A DNA stretch of 64,000 bases from Delphinus delphis (GCF_949987515.2 NC_082692.2:46344418-46408417), one strand, 5' to 3'. Numbered from the stretch's first letter, positions 35,200 to 49,267 are shown. Notes: generated by a model from the letters alone, not told the origin. Made by a program: numbers and translations.

Positions 35200-37350
35200 T
35201 TATCCACAGACTATGCATATTCTTAATTTTAAGGTATATTTATATTGATACAGGTTCATTTTCACTGATGAATATACCAGAATTTTAAAAGTTCATTTTA
35301 CCATGTATAAACATTTGGATAGTTTCTCATTTTTTGCTTTTATGAACATTCTTATGCTTGTTTCCTGGAGCTGTGGCATAGGGAACATTCAACTTTTTCA
35401 GATAAATTACCCAGTATATTATTAGAGTCCTTATTACTCCACACTCTTGCCAACTAATCAAAAATGAAATCAAATTTGATTATGCTTTGAATTTGCATTT
35501 TTATGACTACTAATGAGATTTGTTATATTTTTGTATATTTATTGACGCTATTTTCTCTTTTGGGTAATCTTTGCATGATTTTTGCCTCTCCTGGGTTGTC
35601 TTTTGCGTTTATTTGTAAGAATTCTCTCTCTATATATGTTAGTAACCTTTTGTCATTTATATTTATTCTTTAAAACATTCCCTGGTTTGTGGTTTATCTT
35701 TTCATCCTCTTTTATGATGTTTGGTGAATATAGGTTATTCTTTGAATGTGGTAGAATTTATTAGATTCCCTTTTACAGAATATAATTTTTGTGTTTTATT
35801 TAAGAAATCCTCTCCTACTCTGAGATAGTAAAAATCTTCCCATAAGGTTTCTTTTAAAAATGATATTGTTTTTCTTTCAAATCGTTTGCCCAGCAACAGA
35901 TTTCATGTATGGTATGTGAAAAGAGTTTTTTTCCCCGTCATGATCACCAATTAAATCAGTGCAATATATTGAGCAGTCTGTTCTTTGCCTACATGTGTGC
36001 AATACTGATGCTATCATGTGTCAGGCTTGTGTATACACATGGGCAGATCCATTTCCAAGTTCTCTGGTCCCTATTTTTCTTTCTGCAAGCCTATACAACA
36101 CCAGTTTATTTTCGTAACTTTTTCATTGAGTCCTAACATGTAGTCATCCAAGTCCTCTTGTTCCCTCTTCAGGACCATCTTAGATTCCTTTGAGCCTGTT
36201 TTCCTTCATATAAATAGGATTGATATATTATTTGGGAAAGAATTAACATCTTTATGAGATTAAGTTAACTATCTTGGTACATGGCATATCTCTCCATTTA
36301 TTTAACTTTGCCCTAATTTCCTTCAAAAAGTTTTATGTTTTTCTATATTAGTCTTTACCATCTTTTAGGCTTATATAATACATGTTAAATTTTTAAAATT
36401 TAAATTATTCTAAGTGATTTTTTATTGTATAGTAATTTAATTAAATCTTGTATATTAACATAATTTCCAGCAATATTACAAAACTTTCCTAATTCTAATA
36501 ATTTGTCTGAAGGGTCTTTGGGTCTAGAAATTTAGAGCTGTGTGCATTACATTTAACTTAACAAAATATACAGTCTCTCAATGTTTTAAAACTCCTCCTG
36601 AATAACACAAGGAATGCAGAATTAAATAATTGCAATGTCCCTCTCAAATCCTATGTTACTTTCCAGTAATTTCTCAGTTTACTTCTGAATTCTTCATGTT
36701 TTCTTGATCTCAGACCTTCTTTGGATAAATTTCCTTCTGTCTAAAATATATTCTTTAAAAGCTAATTTTGTCAGCCTATTAGTAGTAGTTCTCTCAGTTT
36801 TTATCTGTCTAAAATGTTTTTATTTTACCCTTGTTCACTGAAAGATACTTTCACGTGACATAGAATTCTGTGTCGCCAAATATTTTCTCTCATTATGTTG
36901 AAGATATTCAGCTTGCTTCCATAGTTGTTATTCAGAAGTCAGCCTTGACTGGTAGGGAATCTGTTTCCCTCTGGTTACTTTTAAGATGTTCTCTTCATTT
37001 TTGATGTACTACTGTTTTTACCCTGCAGTGTCCAAATGTGGTTTTATTTTTATGTATTCTACTTTAGATTTTTTAGGCTTACTAAATTTGTGGGCTAGAT
37101 TTTTTCAACAATTCTAGAAGCTCTTGTAATTACAAAAATGTCCTTTTCTTATTCCATTTTTTATGTCATTTTCAAACACTGATTATAATATATGGAATTT
37201 TCTCATTGTTTTTTTACTGTGGCTCTTAAATATTGTCCCTTATTCCTCTCATTTGCATGAATCTGTGTAAGTTCACAGATATTTCTTTGAGTTTACTTCA
37301 TTTAATGTTATTTGATTTACTTTAATAATTATATCTTTAACTTATAAACA
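35200..37350 (-). mobile_element. Old, heavily diverged LINE-1 remnant
   Basis: Shows the L1 antisense order in decayed form: 'catttggatagtttctcat', 'tatgaacattcttatgcttg', 'ttgcatttttatgactact', and from about 36800 sequence like the 5' ORF1 region. Probably more than one fragment. Limits and family are unsure. Confidence 0.6.
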
Positions 37351-38089
37351 TTCTGTATTTCAATCCAATCAGATTCTATTGCCTTCTACTTCTTCTCAGT
37401 TATCCTCTTCTATCTATGTAAATGTATTGAACACACATACACCCTTTCTGCAATTCTGATACCTGAAGTCTTTCTGAAAGTCATTCCGTGCTTTGATGTC
37501 TGTGTTGATTCATACTCATGATGGCTTATTCTCTCATGTGTTTGATGAAGTGTGAGCTCAGAACCCTTGGAACTACACTGAGGCCAAAGATGCTTCCCAG
37601 GCTTCTGGGAGCACTGCCAAACAGGATGAGTTAACCAAATTTTTGGCTTGAAGGGCTTTGGGCCAATTGATATTATGAACATAGTCCCAAATCCCACATG
37701 AATGGGAATTTTTTTTCATTTTCACTCAGAGATAACATCATTTCAGGAAGGTATTTGCATTGGTTTTCTCTGTTAGATGATTTCTTTTTCCCTTACTTAC
37801 CAACTAATGTGTCATCCTAAAAGGAGTCCTAAATTTTTTTCAGTTCTTTTATCTGATTTTTACCTTTCTAGTCCTAAAAGGTACTATATCTCCACCCCAG
37901 GTATGCATGCAGGCTTTTAAAAATCAAGCATTAGGCAGCATGTGTAAGTAGATTGTCCAAGGAAAAAGTTTGGCCATAGTGGTTTGTTTGTTTGTTTTTA
38001 ATATGAATTAAAGAGTCTTTAAATTCTTTTGTGCTTTACAATTTTCAAAAGTTTCACACACATGATTTCATGTAATAAAACCTTTTTTC
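37351..38089. other. Intron, nothing recognised
   Basis: No clear repeat or exon. The 95-codon minus-strand open frame near 37410-37697 lacks any recognisable domain. Confidence 0.5.
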
Positions 38090-38425
38090 CCCCTACCCCT
38101 AAATTGCCCTGATCCACTTCCCTCCCCCACTGGTAACCATCAGGTTTGTTCTGTATATCTGTGAGTTTGCATCTTTTATTTTTTACTCACTAGTTTGTTA
38201 TATTTTTTTAGATTCCACGTATAAGTGATGTCATACACTATTTGTCTTTCTCTGTCTGACTTATTTCACTCAACATAATGCCCTCCAAGTCCAGCCATGT
38301 TGCTGCAAATGGCAAAATTTCATTCTTTTTTATGGCTGGGAAGTATTCCATTGCATATATATACCACATCTTCTTTATTCATTCACCTGTTGATGGGCAC
38401 TTAGGTTGCTTCCATACCTTTGGCC
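38090..38425 (-). mobile_element. LINE-1 3'-end fragment (older family)
   Basis: 'ctgtctgacttatttcactcaacataatg', 'tccagccatgttgctgcaaatgg', 'tttatggctgggaagtattccattgc' and 'tgatgggcacttaggttgcttcca' form the antisense end of L1 ORF2/3'UTR. Confidence 0.9.
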
Positions 38426-41400
38426 ACAGAGCTTTTTAACTTTTCTGAAATAACATTTTCTAACCATTTGAGGCTTGCTTATTTTTATATCTACTCACCT
38501 ATATAATTTTAAAAAGTTTTTAAATATATTTTGTCCCTCTTGTTTAGGTCTAATATGTTTGGTCTAATATATTATGTCCCTCATGTTTAGGTCTAAAAGC
38601 TTTTACTGAATTTCTCATCCATAGTATCCAATATCCAGAAGGAAATAACTTTCATTTTTCCTTTTTTTTTAAGTCTTTATCCACATCTATACATAATTTT
38701 AAATGTATACATTACAATATATATGATGAGATGAGTATTGATCAAATAGATTATGTCACTTGCATAGGTTCTTAGAGAATCTGGTCAATATACAGCTCTT
38801 ATGTAGAAACTAGCCATTATATATAATATTACAAAGTTAATAATTTTTACAAAATTGATAAAAATAGAAAATGAAATAATAAGATTCAATGTTGAATCAT
38901 ATATTCCCTTATGAGTAAATTTAGCCTTTACAAATTATAAAGAAACAAAACTGTTGTATTACATCATATCTTTTTTTGTTTTTTTAAATGGAAAGGAAGA
39001 TTCTTGGAAGTGAAATATTAAGTTTCTCAAATACAAATGTCTATTAAGGGAATGTAAAATAGCAAGTAGGAATAAATGCTTCTGAAGTGCTCATTTGGTT
39101 GTTTCAGAGATAAAAAAATCAACAAAATAAGTCTGGTTATTTGGCAATATGGTTAATTTAAATCCATGCCATGATACCAATCTTGAGTGCATTTAATTCT
39201 GCACAGTCAGTACATGTTACTTGACCTATGAGTACTGGTGGACTCTGGAATTTTTCAGATTTATACAACTATAATATAATATGGTATGATATGATTTGAT
39301 ATATTAAAATATGACATACTGTGTCATAATAAGACTTAACATAGTATAAATTTAAATAATACATTTAGCAAGTTGAATAGATTTGTCATATACATAGATG
39401 TGTGCTATATTCTGACAGTAAAATCTCCATGTCATGTTGTACTATTTTTAATAAATGAAGTTATCAGACACCAAGAATTTTAAAGTTTTACAGAGAGCAG
39501 GAGTTGCCACAAATGATTTATAATCTCATCAGCATTGCCCTGCTTGAGGTTTATGAGATCATACTGTTCAATCAATTCCAAAAGCTATGAAGGGAAGCTC
39601 CATGTATATAAGTTGCTGGGGTTCACTCTGGTATTGGGTAAGCTACCTGCAGTATGTTACTAACATGGCTTTTTCTTAAAGGTGCTGTGACAATTTCAAT
39701 TGTTATTTATTTTAAATGTGTAATAAATAGTTGTATTTTCCTTTATCCATGGAAAGATTGATTATAGATTCTGTCAGGCTCCAGAGGAAAATCAGATTGT
39801 TATGCCAGCCTTGATTTTTTTTTTCTTTCTTCACTATGAGTGCCTATTCTTTATCATGAATGCTAGTTGATCATATGTGACAATTTTTAAGCTATAGTTA
39901 TAGTTAAATGATGACATACAAAAAGGGACACCATGAAAAAGTGATGGAAATTTAAGAGAAAATTTTAATCATTCTTTTAACCTATATAGTGAAAGTTATA
40001 TTTTCAAATTCTTTTTAGTCAATTTATGTATTTCACTTCATAAGTTGAAATGAGTGTGCTATTATATCCAAGACTCATCTAGAATACATTTTCCATGTAT
40101 TTCTTAAAGACGTAATTAGAAAGTTACTGGAATCCATGAGTCTTAAAGAAAAATAAGGTGGGGGAGTCAACTTCAGGAAGGCTAGTCACTTAATGAAAGT
40201 CTATTTGACAATATTATCATTACTAAATTGTATTATTAAATGTGTCCCAAAGCAAGATTAGAGCTGTGCTCATCAGCACAATATTTGAAGGAGACCAGGT
40301 TATTGCCTCTCATGATTGTTCTCATATTCTGGACAGAAAAACTGCAAAAACACAGAAGGATGAACAAACACTGCATTGTACTGCTGGTCTCACTCAGAAA
40401 TCCCAGGAGTGTGCTTGGACCTCTTCAAGCACCTGTAAGTCTCAAAAGGCACTGCTCTTGAAGTATCAGCAGAAAATACACGTATACACCTAGGGAAAAG
40501 CACAAGGAAAAAATGATGGTTTTACAAAACAACACACTAACTCAGTAACCTGGGACGGAATCTTCTAGATCGATCTTCTAATATAAGAAGGAAAGGAAAC
40601 TCTTCAAAATAAAACTTACCTCTAAAATAAGAAAAAGTTCACAATTATCTATCAAAATAAAGTGACTGTGACATGGGCTTTTCATCATACCCCACAATAT
40701 ACTTCTATGTTCAGGTAAATTAAAACCAGGAGGCATTTTAAAAGATTTATAAAGATTGGGGAACTTCCTTCAGACTTCATTCTGCCCTTTATGACGATCA
40801 CAAAGAGGTAAAAACGAAGGTGGCTTTGTTTCTGTTATTAGCAGGGCAATATGCCAACCACCAGGTTTCGGTTGAATCAGCGTCATCTGCTCTTCACTGC
40901 ACTAGCGGTGAAGATCAGACACTAAAGTGTGAACATGAGTGTCAGGTATCCCAGCGTGGATCGTGAGTGTAATAAAGGGGCAGGAAGGAGAGGTGCAGAG
41001 AAATTAAAATACTAAATGGAGAGTTAAAATACAAAGTGAAAATTTAACATCAAACATGAGCGAGATGGGAAAAATTAACTGGGTAAAAACTCACTATACA
41101 CAAGAGAAGGGAAATGGCAGTGAGACTGGAAGGTGGTGGACAGAAACCTCAGATGTAGCTCAGACTGAACACGAGAATGGTAATATTGCTCTTAATTTTT
41201 GTTCTGACAAAACCAGAGCTGGAAACAAGGAGTTGGCTACAGATGGTTTATTTACGAGGATATAGGTGTAGGTAGTTTACCCAATAACCAAAATTTAAGG
41301 AGTAGGCTGATTGAAAGAAAAGAGGACACAAAGACATAAAAGGTGTGTCGCGAACTGGTTACTACTGTGGCTCATTCTCATTGGTGCCCTCTACAGGGCC

Positions 41401-42254
41401 ACGTGGAAGACACCTCAGGGACATCTCACCAAAGGAAAGGGGGGTTGGGACAATGTATGAAATGCTGTCCCCAGAGTCCTGAGTGCCTGTGTGGACCGAG
41501 TGCTTTCCCCAGGTTTCAGGAGAAAACAGCAACAACCAAACCTCAGGCATATATGTCTGGTTCTGAGCAAATATTTAAGCTACAAAAGGCCTACTTTAAA
41601 GAAGGAGAAAAGAAAATGAATAAAATTCTGAAATAATTAACAAATTCAAATCAAGATGCTATAAGTCAAAGGCTATATTAATAGAATAAGGAGGCAGAAG
41701 AAAAATTAGAGTATATAGTAAAATTGCCATGGAGAGAAGAACATTCCACAACTTGAATTCAACTATTATGTTTTGAAATTTGCAGAATTATTGAGACTGC
41801 CAGAAGTGCTGAGTTTTCTTTTCAATAACTCTTCTCTGTGTTTCATAGAAGAGATAGCTAGCTGGGACCATGGACATCCTTGCAGATAGGGGGAGACCTG
41901 TGAATAGGTTCTGGCCAGTATAGAATGTTCTATGGGAGTTTCTAAAAATCTTTCTTAAGACAGTATATGAGATCTTTTTTCTCTTCGTCTCCATTTCATT
42001 CATCCAGTCTCAGAAAAGCAGATGCCACCCCTAGTAGACCTTGGGGTCAAAGTCCTGCAGCAATAATAGAAGGGGCTGACATTTAGAAAACCACATCAAA
42101 CCTAAACCATCCACCTTGACTTTTAGGCAAAAAAGCAATATTTAAAATATCTCTGGGTCTTTATGTTTCCTGCTGCTGAACCTAATCCTACTGGATATAG
42201 AGACAAAATTCAGCAAATACGAAGTGTTGCTACTGTTGCTGCAGATTTATATCA
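38426..42254. other. Intron, nothing recognised
   Basis: AT-rich single-copy-looking sequence. Open frames of up to 97 codons at 40240-41640 show no domain, no splice context and no codon bias. The slightly richer stretch at 41040-41640 could be an old repeat that I cannot name. Confidence 0.5.
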
Positions 42255-42365
42255 ATTAGCATTTTTATATATATGCACACATATATTTGATGTATATTTG
42301 ATATATATATCAGTGTATATATTGGTTTACATCTGAGATATATATACACATATATATGTATTTGA
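42255..42365. repeat. TA-rich imperfect microsatellite
   Basis: Clusters of 'atatat' interspersed with 'cacacat' and 'tttgat'. Confidence 0.85.
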
Positions 42366-42908
42366 AGTTCTCTGAGTAGCCATTGCTTTTCAAGACATTT
42401 TTATATTCCCAACTGATGCAGGATGAAAGAAGGTAGGAGACAGAAATCATTGTTAATATTTTAGTTTATTTCCTTTGAGTCTTTTTTTCCAATGACTAGG
42501 CTTTTAGTCACATAATTGTTATTATATTTATGCAATTTTAAAATTATTTTTCTATGGTATTACATAGTCTTAACACATAAATTTTAATGGCTATAAGTTG
42601 TTAAAGTATATGGGAAGTAAATGTAAAGGTTATAAAGTGTGAAGTTGTAAGAATAGTTTTGTTAGGCAACAAACTCAGTGACCAGATATGGGGATAGGCT
42701 CTAGATGGCTGTAGTAAGAACTCACTGGAACAACATACAGCCTGAGGAGCAGAGGATACAAAGGCTGAATCTATAGAGGAGGGTGGAACCCACAGCCAAA
42801 GAACATAAAACCATCAAACACTACCAGCTCTGTAAAGGCCAATGGCAGGGCAAGAGGTGGTCACAGCCAGGAGCTCACAGCTCAAGGGCAGGATCCTAAC
42901 AGATAAGT

Positions 42909-42960
42909 ACCCCCAAAAATGTGTGTGCCTGTGTGTGTGTGTGAGCATGTGCATGGGTAC
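42909..42960. repeat. (TG)n microsatellite
   Basis: Imperfect TG repeats ending in 'gagcatgtgcatgg'. Confidence 0.8.
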
Positions 42961-43079
42961 AAGGATGGTGGGAACAGGGCCTTGGCATTTCAGTAGGTTT
43001 TTGCTTAAGTGATTAGGTGTGGCAGGCAGAGTTAAGATGAAAGTGATCCTTAATATACCATGGTCACATTTGTGAGTGG

Positions 43080-43520
43080 CTTTTAACTTTTCTTTATAAA
43101 TGATATTTCAATAAAGAAAAGTAAACATAACCCCATACACACACACACACAGGCATTCAATTTTTGAGATTACTTCCGTGAATCATTTAGGAGAAATGGA
43201 ATTGCTGGGCCACAGTCCATTTTATGTTTTTTTAAATCTCTTTATAAAATTTTCTCAATCGCTTTCCATAAAAGTTCTAGCAAATAAGACTTCTACCAGT
43301 AATGGATTTGACCTTCTTCTTTAATCACACTGAGTATTATCAGAAATAATTAAAAGGAAAACAATCTGTGTTCGATGGGTGACAAAATCAATGTTATTCA
43401 GATTTACATTTCTTTGATTAATACAGAAAGTAGATATTTTCTTACAATTATATACTAATTTCAGTTCTTCTTCAATAAATTGTGTATTAATATCCTTTGC
43501 CTATCTATCAAACACATAAT
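43080..43520 (-). mobile_element. Old LINE-1 remnant (ORF2 C-terminal/3' end)
   Basis: Contains 'gaaatggaattgctgggccac' and 'tctaccagtaatgg' followed by 'ttgattaatacag', the decayed antisense of the L1 ORF2 C-terminus. It includes a short (AC)n at 43136-43152. Confidence 0.65.
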
Positions 43521-43586
43521 GCAATCCAATTTATTTATGCAGTAGTACATAAGGGACAAAACTTAGTGAATATTTTTTAAGACATG

Positions 43587-43983
43587 TGTATTAGTTTGCT
43601 TAGGGTTTCCCTAACAAAATACCACAGACTGGGTGGCTTAAACAACAGGAATTTTATTTTTTCACAGTTCTGGAGGCTGAAAATCTAAGACTGAGTTGTC
43701 AGCAGGTTTGGCTTTCTCTGAAGCCTCTCTCCTTGGCTTGTACATGGTCACCTCTTCTCCATGTCCTCACATGTTCACCCCTCAGTCTGGGTGTTGTCTG
43801 TGTCCTAATCTTTTCTTATAAGATCACCAGTCATATTGGATAAGGGTCACACACATGACCTTATTTCACCTTAATTACCTCTTGAAAGGCCCTGTCTCCA
43901 AAAACATTCACGTTCTGAGGTACTGGGCCAGGTTAGGACTTCAAAATATGAATTTTGTGGAGACACAGTTCAGCTTATAATAT
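43587..43983 (-). mobile_element. MLT1-type LTR (ERVL-MaLR), solitary
   Basis: Shows TGTATTAGTTTGCTTAGGG, 'accacagactgggtggctta', 'cagttctggaggctgaaaat', 'aagatcaccagtcatattgg', 'cttaattacctcttgaaag' and 'gttaggacttcaaaatatgaa'. This is the complete order of an MLT1 LTR read backwards. It is an ancient non-coding LTR of the MaLR group. No internal sequence remains. Confidence 0.88.
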
Positions 43984-46394
43984 CCAAATGCTGAAAGATG
44001 GGATTTGTAAAGCAAGTAGGGGATACTTTTTACTCAGTTTTCTTGAAGAGGTTTCTAGACAAGGAAGTTAAAATAATATTTGTTTCATGGATAGTTAATC
44101 CTAACAACATTGTTGAAGGTAGGCTGGATTAGAGAAAAAATGGAAATGAGTGACCAGCTGGAAGACTCTTGGAACAGCCTAGGAAGGTAACCTTGAGGTT
44201 CTCAACCATGTTGTAGCCAGCAGACAGGGCAAGAGAACTATTCAGGAAGCATTTTCTGATTCTTAGACAAGTTATCTACAACCTTCTCCAACAAGAACAG
44301 GCCTGGAGGATATAACAAAAACCTTTGGTTATGGTGGCTGTGACAACAATGATATGGTGGAAGGGCAAAGTTCTAAAGCATCCCTGCTGTCCTGGGTCCT
44401 CTTAGCTGCCCACCTCCAGAGCCCCCACACTCCCTTAAAGAGCATTGCCTCAGCCTGCCCTCAGCGACTGCCTAAGCTGGACTGACAGGAGCTCTGTGCT
44501 AGGGAGTTAACGATATGAAATGCAGGTTTGTATCTGCATCCTTCCTGTTAGGAGGTTGAGGCTCTGAAGGTTACTCAAGGATGAAGAGTTAGTAAGCATC
44601 AAGGCCTAGATTTGACCGAGGTCTCTGGGTGACAAAGCCTACCCTGCCCTGCTGAGGAGCTTTGATTTTAGGAAGCATTCATATCTGAACATTCTTTTGT
44701 TTTTCAAAGTTCAGACAGACTAAGTTAACTGAGATGCTAGTAAATTTATTTACATTAAGATGGCCCGTGGGTACCAGCACTGCCACCTCAGCCAGTGAGT
44801 CGTGAGTCCTACCACAGTGAAAGTATTGCAGCATGCTGGTCCCTGTTTCTGCCATAAGGTTAAGATTAGTTCTAATAAACCTTTAAGCACAAGGGGGAGC
44901 TTAAGAGATCTTTATCCACTATAAAATTCTGAAGATGGTAATCATGGTCTATGATTCATATTTGCATTTTTTAGCTTAAGTATAGTTGATTCACAACAAT
45001 GTGCCAATTAATAACATTTTATGAATCTTGTTGAAAGCTCCTTCTGTGTCTTTGGGAAAGATTTAGTTTAAAAAAATACCTAATTTCTCTGAGGAACACT
45101 ACTTGTCAGGCCATTGACGTCCAAAGTCAACGCTGAGGACAGGTACGTTATCTTAGACTTGGCACTTTGATTATTAAAATAAGCCCATTATTGATAATCC
45201 TAAGAAGGATGCTAAATTCTCTATTTTAGAGCACATTAAAGAGATTTTTAGTTTGAATAAAATTTAAGTTTGTATACTTTTTAGTTTATTTTTATAAGGA
45301 AATTATTTTAAAATAGCCTGATGTTATTAACATGTAAATAACTTCTACGTGATGTTTGAAAACAGAAATAGTTCTTTTAATAGAAAAAAGTATTACTATT
45401 AAAGCTCAGTTTTCAAAGAGGTAAACTCATTCCTCTCAGACAAATATTACAGAAATCTGTGTCAAAGTTTCTATTTAACCCATTAATTAATGAGGGAAGC
45501 AGTGATACTGTGATTGGCTCAAGGAGCATTTAGGAAATTAGGGTACTTATAGGTAATTTAATGAAGAAATGTTAAGATAGTATACAAATGGTTAGTTAGA
45601 TACAAACTGGTTAGTATCTAACAGGCCATCAATCATTATAGTTATCTGTTCCACCAGACAGAAATAATTTGCATCTCTACTGGAGGAAATCTATTGAATA
45701 CAAATTAGCAAGCAAAGTCTGGGACCTTTAATGAAGAGTAACAGTGAGAGGAACCAAATTCCTCCCTGGACAATCCTTGGGTAGCTGTTGCTCATATGTG
45801 ATATTTAAGGATGATGCTGCCCATCTGGTTGCTTTTTTTCTAAGTTTTGAATAATCTTTCTGGCAATTAAATGCTTAAATGCAAATTTGTGTGCAGATAC
45901 CTTTATTTAAATATTCAAAATTATATGTGTCTACTTTTCATCTCAACATAGGCTGAAAGTATAAATAAGAAAATTTTCCTGTCTGCAAATAGTTTACAGT
46001 ATAAAAGGGAAGCAAATAGGTATACAGTGTATTATAATAAATGCAATAAAAGATATATGAATGAGTGATGGTAGGATTCTGAAGTGCTCCAGGGATTTCA
46101 GGTCTTGGTGATCAGGGAAATTCCTTAAAGAGGTGACATTGAAAAACAGATAAGATGTATGAGACTCATGGAATCTGGTAAAAAGAAAATATACCTCTAT
46201 CTCTCTCAGTATATAATTTTTGGTGGATTTCCTTCTATCTTCATTTCTATATGGGGAGTTTTATACAATGTTGTACATATAATATTGTGACCTGCTTGTT
46301 CATTTGTATATATATTAAGCAATTTTCTATAGATATGTTAAGCGTTTGGAGTTTGGATGTGGAGGAAATAGAGGCAGGGTAGTCAGTTTCAAAA
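43984..46394. other. Intron, nothing firmly recognised
   Basis: AT-rich with moderate-GC patches (44130-44660, 44760-44860). A stretch at about 45960-46160 may be a fragment of the unassigned ancient repeat type. Confidence 0.45.
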
Positions 46395-46500
46395 ATGGTG
46401 TTTCATAAAGTGTGAGCTCCAGATCACCTGTATCAGAATTAAGAGGCTTGTTTAAAAGGCAGTTTCCTGAAGCCACTTCCCCATGACCATCTTGCCTTGT
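46395..46500. mobile_element. Possible MER5-like DNA transposon fossil
   Basis: 'tcataaagtgtgagctcc', 'gatcacctgtatcagaatta' and 'gaggcttgtttaaa' resemble the middle of MER5/MER20-type elements. Short and diverged. Confidence 0.45.
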
Positions 46501-46904
46501 CTTGTACCCACAGTCCCTGTGTATAGTCAGGCACATCATGATATGTAAGCAATTACTTTCTAAACTGAACTTTAGGAGTTAGTATGGTAACAGATGTTTC
46601 GCTAAGGGATTAGAGATTACCAAAAGTGTACCAGTGAGGAAACTAAGGAGAAGAGGAATGCAAAAGTATATAACAAATATCAATTATGGAAAGGCAGTGA
46701 TTTCTCAGTTTAACAACAATAACATCAGTTTATAACATTAAGCAGAAGCAGTCATTTTTAAAGAATTTTATCAAATATATTCTAACCTGTAAAATACAAT
46801 TAATTGATTATATTCATTGCTCTGAAATAACATACCTATATATGTAAATAACTTACAAATTGTTGGGGAAATATAATTAAAAGCAAAATCTTCTCCCAAT
46901 CCAG

Positions 46905-47458
46905 AAACCCTCTCCACAAACGTAGTAGAGAAAGAAAATAGTTTTATTATTGAATAAGCATTAAACAAGAATGATATGTGCAACACAGGCAAACCACTAA
47001 AAGAATATAAAACCAGAAAGTAATCTTACCCTTTTATATACAACCAATACAACCCATTCCACATACGTTTTCAAGATGGACAATAGCTAGTCCTCAAGTA
47101 AGAGGATTTGACAGCATCATTCGTCACACAGAGTTCATCCTAACTTTATCTGGTTATTGGGGTAACCATCTGTATTGGCTAATTGGCTTTATCCAGAGGA
47201 GAAAAAACCCATATCTTTATGACAGGAAGTAGTTTTACAACCTGGAGCAAGGCCCCAACCAAAGTTAGGCTCCTACCTCCCAACAGAAACTGGGAGGTAG
47301 GGGTGTTATTTATCTTGATGCTTGCATTTCAAAGAGATGGCTTCCAAGTCTTTCTTCAGGTCATAAAGCTGACAAAAGGCCTATCTAGTCTTCAAAAGGA
47401 TTTATATACATTTCAAAGAGAGGAGAAAGTGCTTATAATCACAAGTTTTCTAAATTTC
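46905..47458 (-). mobile_element. Candidate solitary retroviral-type LTR
   Basis: 'gaaagaaaatagttttattattg' supplies a reversed AATAAA signal. The right part ('acaggaagtagttttaca', 'tcccaacagaaactgggaggtaggggt', 'gcatttcaaagagatggctt') resembles LTRs common in hoofed mammals and whales. No coding remnant. Ends are uncertain. It abuts the Tigger-type element. Confidence 0.45.
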
Positions 47459-47725
47459 AGTCAGCCCTCCTTATCTGCAGTTTCCTCTTCTGAGGAGTCA
47501 ATCAACTGAGAATCAAAAATATTTGAAAAAAAAATAATTTCAGAAAGTTCCAAAAAGCAAAACTTGAATTTAGTACTGACTGGCAACTGTTTACATAGCA
47601 TTTACATTGTATTAGGTATTATAAGTAAACTAGAGATAATTTAAATTATATAGGAGGATGTGCCTTGGTTATATGCAAATGCTACATCATTTTATATAAG
47701 GGATTGAGCATACCCAGAATAAAAT
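47459..47725 (+). mobile_element. Tigger/pogo-type non-autonomous DNA transposon
   Basis: Starts CAGTCAGCCCTCCTTATCTG and continues 'gaaagttccaaaaagcaaaact', 'gtttacatagcatttacattgta', 'ttaggtattataagtaaac', 'aggaggatgtgccttggttatatgcaaat' and 'ttatataagggattgagcat'. I recognise the order as a Tigger-derived MITE. The terminal repeat at the right is lost. Confidence 0.75.
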
Positions 47726-47943
47726 TAGAACCACCTTCTCCAGGTAGGTAAATGCTTGTTGTTTGTATTAAATGACCACAATACATTTTACATTAAATAA
47801 AATATTTACTCAGTAAATTTATGACAAAAGTATATTTCTCAGGAAAATTTATGATAGTTATAATTTATTTATTCTCTTTCTCTACAACACTGAAAACCAT
47901 CATACATGAATTGTCATAACGATCATTTTCTGGAACAAAATAT

Positions 47944-48256
47944 AGGTACAGCTCAGAAATATTGTGGGTTTGGTTCCTGAACACCACAATAAAGCGTATG
48001 CCACAATAAAGGGAGTCACATGAAATTTTTGGTTTCTCAGCACATATAAAAGTTATGTTTATATTATAGTCTCTGAAGTGTGCAATAGAATTATATCTAA
48101 GAAAACAAAGTACAGACCTTAAATTAAAAATAATGTTGTTGGAAAAACGATACTGATAGACTTGCTCAACGCAGGGTTGCCACAAACCTTCAATTTGTAA
48201 AATACGCAATATCTGGAAAGCTCAATAAAGTGAAACAATAAAATGAGATATATCTA
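47944..48256 (-). mobile_element. Tigger1-derived non-autonomous DNA transposon
   Basis: On the minus strand it begins 'tatctcattttattg' and runs 'agatattgcgtattttac', 'aaattgaaggtttgtggcaa', 'ccctgcgttgagcaag'. The other end has 'aataaagggagtcac' and 'cagctcagaaatattg'. Both Tigger1 termini are present and the transposase interior is missing, so it moved only by help from an autonomous Tigger1. Confidence 0.87.
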
Positions 48257-49267
48257 TAACATTTCTTTCTATTTTTAAAAGGTACTGAAGGGAAATTTAT
48301 TATAAATGCAATTTAAAAGATCTTTTACTGTTATTATGTAATAAATTATGCTTATCAGGTATATTTTTCTGCAAGGGCTCTATCTTATATTTTTAGAACC
48401 ACCAGATTCTGCAGTGTTTATTTTTGGAGTCATTACTTCATGCAACAATTTAAAGCCTACAAGGAATATCTTCTAATTTTGAGAATTGAATTATAAATCT
48501 CTGTAATTATTATAGGACTTCTTAGTGGATAGAGAAAACTCTATATGCAAATAATTTATTCATAATATTTTAAAGTTTTAACTCTAGTTTCTCATATGGA
48601 AATATACTCAAATAGAGAAATATTTAAAATAGAGCAAAACCCAGCTCAGGTCAGATTTTTCTGACCTCATTGCCAAGAGGTAGACACCAGTCATGCACTG
48701 TGACCAACCAGGAAGGCAGTGTACAACAGTACACATGCAACATGTCTATATGACTTATTCTATGGAAATTGTAGCCACTTTGGGGTAAATAAGGGTAGCA
48801 ACTGTGGTTTAGAGTATCTATTATATCAGAAATTGACTTATAAATTGATATACAAAATATTCTTCATGCAGAATGTAATTTGATCCATAGTCTGTAATTT
48901 GGTCTATATTGCCTTTGTCTAAAAATGGTAATTAAAGTAATAGTAGGGAAATGAGGGTGCACATCTTCTATGAAATACTACGTTTTTTTGAGAAACTGGT
49001 AGATAGAGAGGCTTTCTCAGATTTAGTCTCCCCACGTCCACCATCATCACAACCTCCCAGTAGCAGTTAGTGAGAAATGTTCTAAAATTCCATTGAGATC
49101 AACTCCGATCTCATAGGTGAATCAGAATTGGGAAATGATAATCTTTAACATCAGACTATTCGTAATGTAGGAAAATGCTTTTAATATCCATGTTTGCCTT
49201 TAAAAGTTACAGGTGTTTTGAATGACTTTTATTTACGTGGGCTCATATGTCAGTCATACTTATTTTT
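48257..49267. other. Intron, nothing recognised
   Basis: AT-rich single-copy-looking sequence. Confidence 0.5.

Noticed and set aside
40240..41636. Open frames of 69-97 codons that might be small genes or exons
   Set aside because: No splice sites in phase with KHDRBS2, no domain, no supporting promoter or poly(A) structure. Random expectation in intron DNA.
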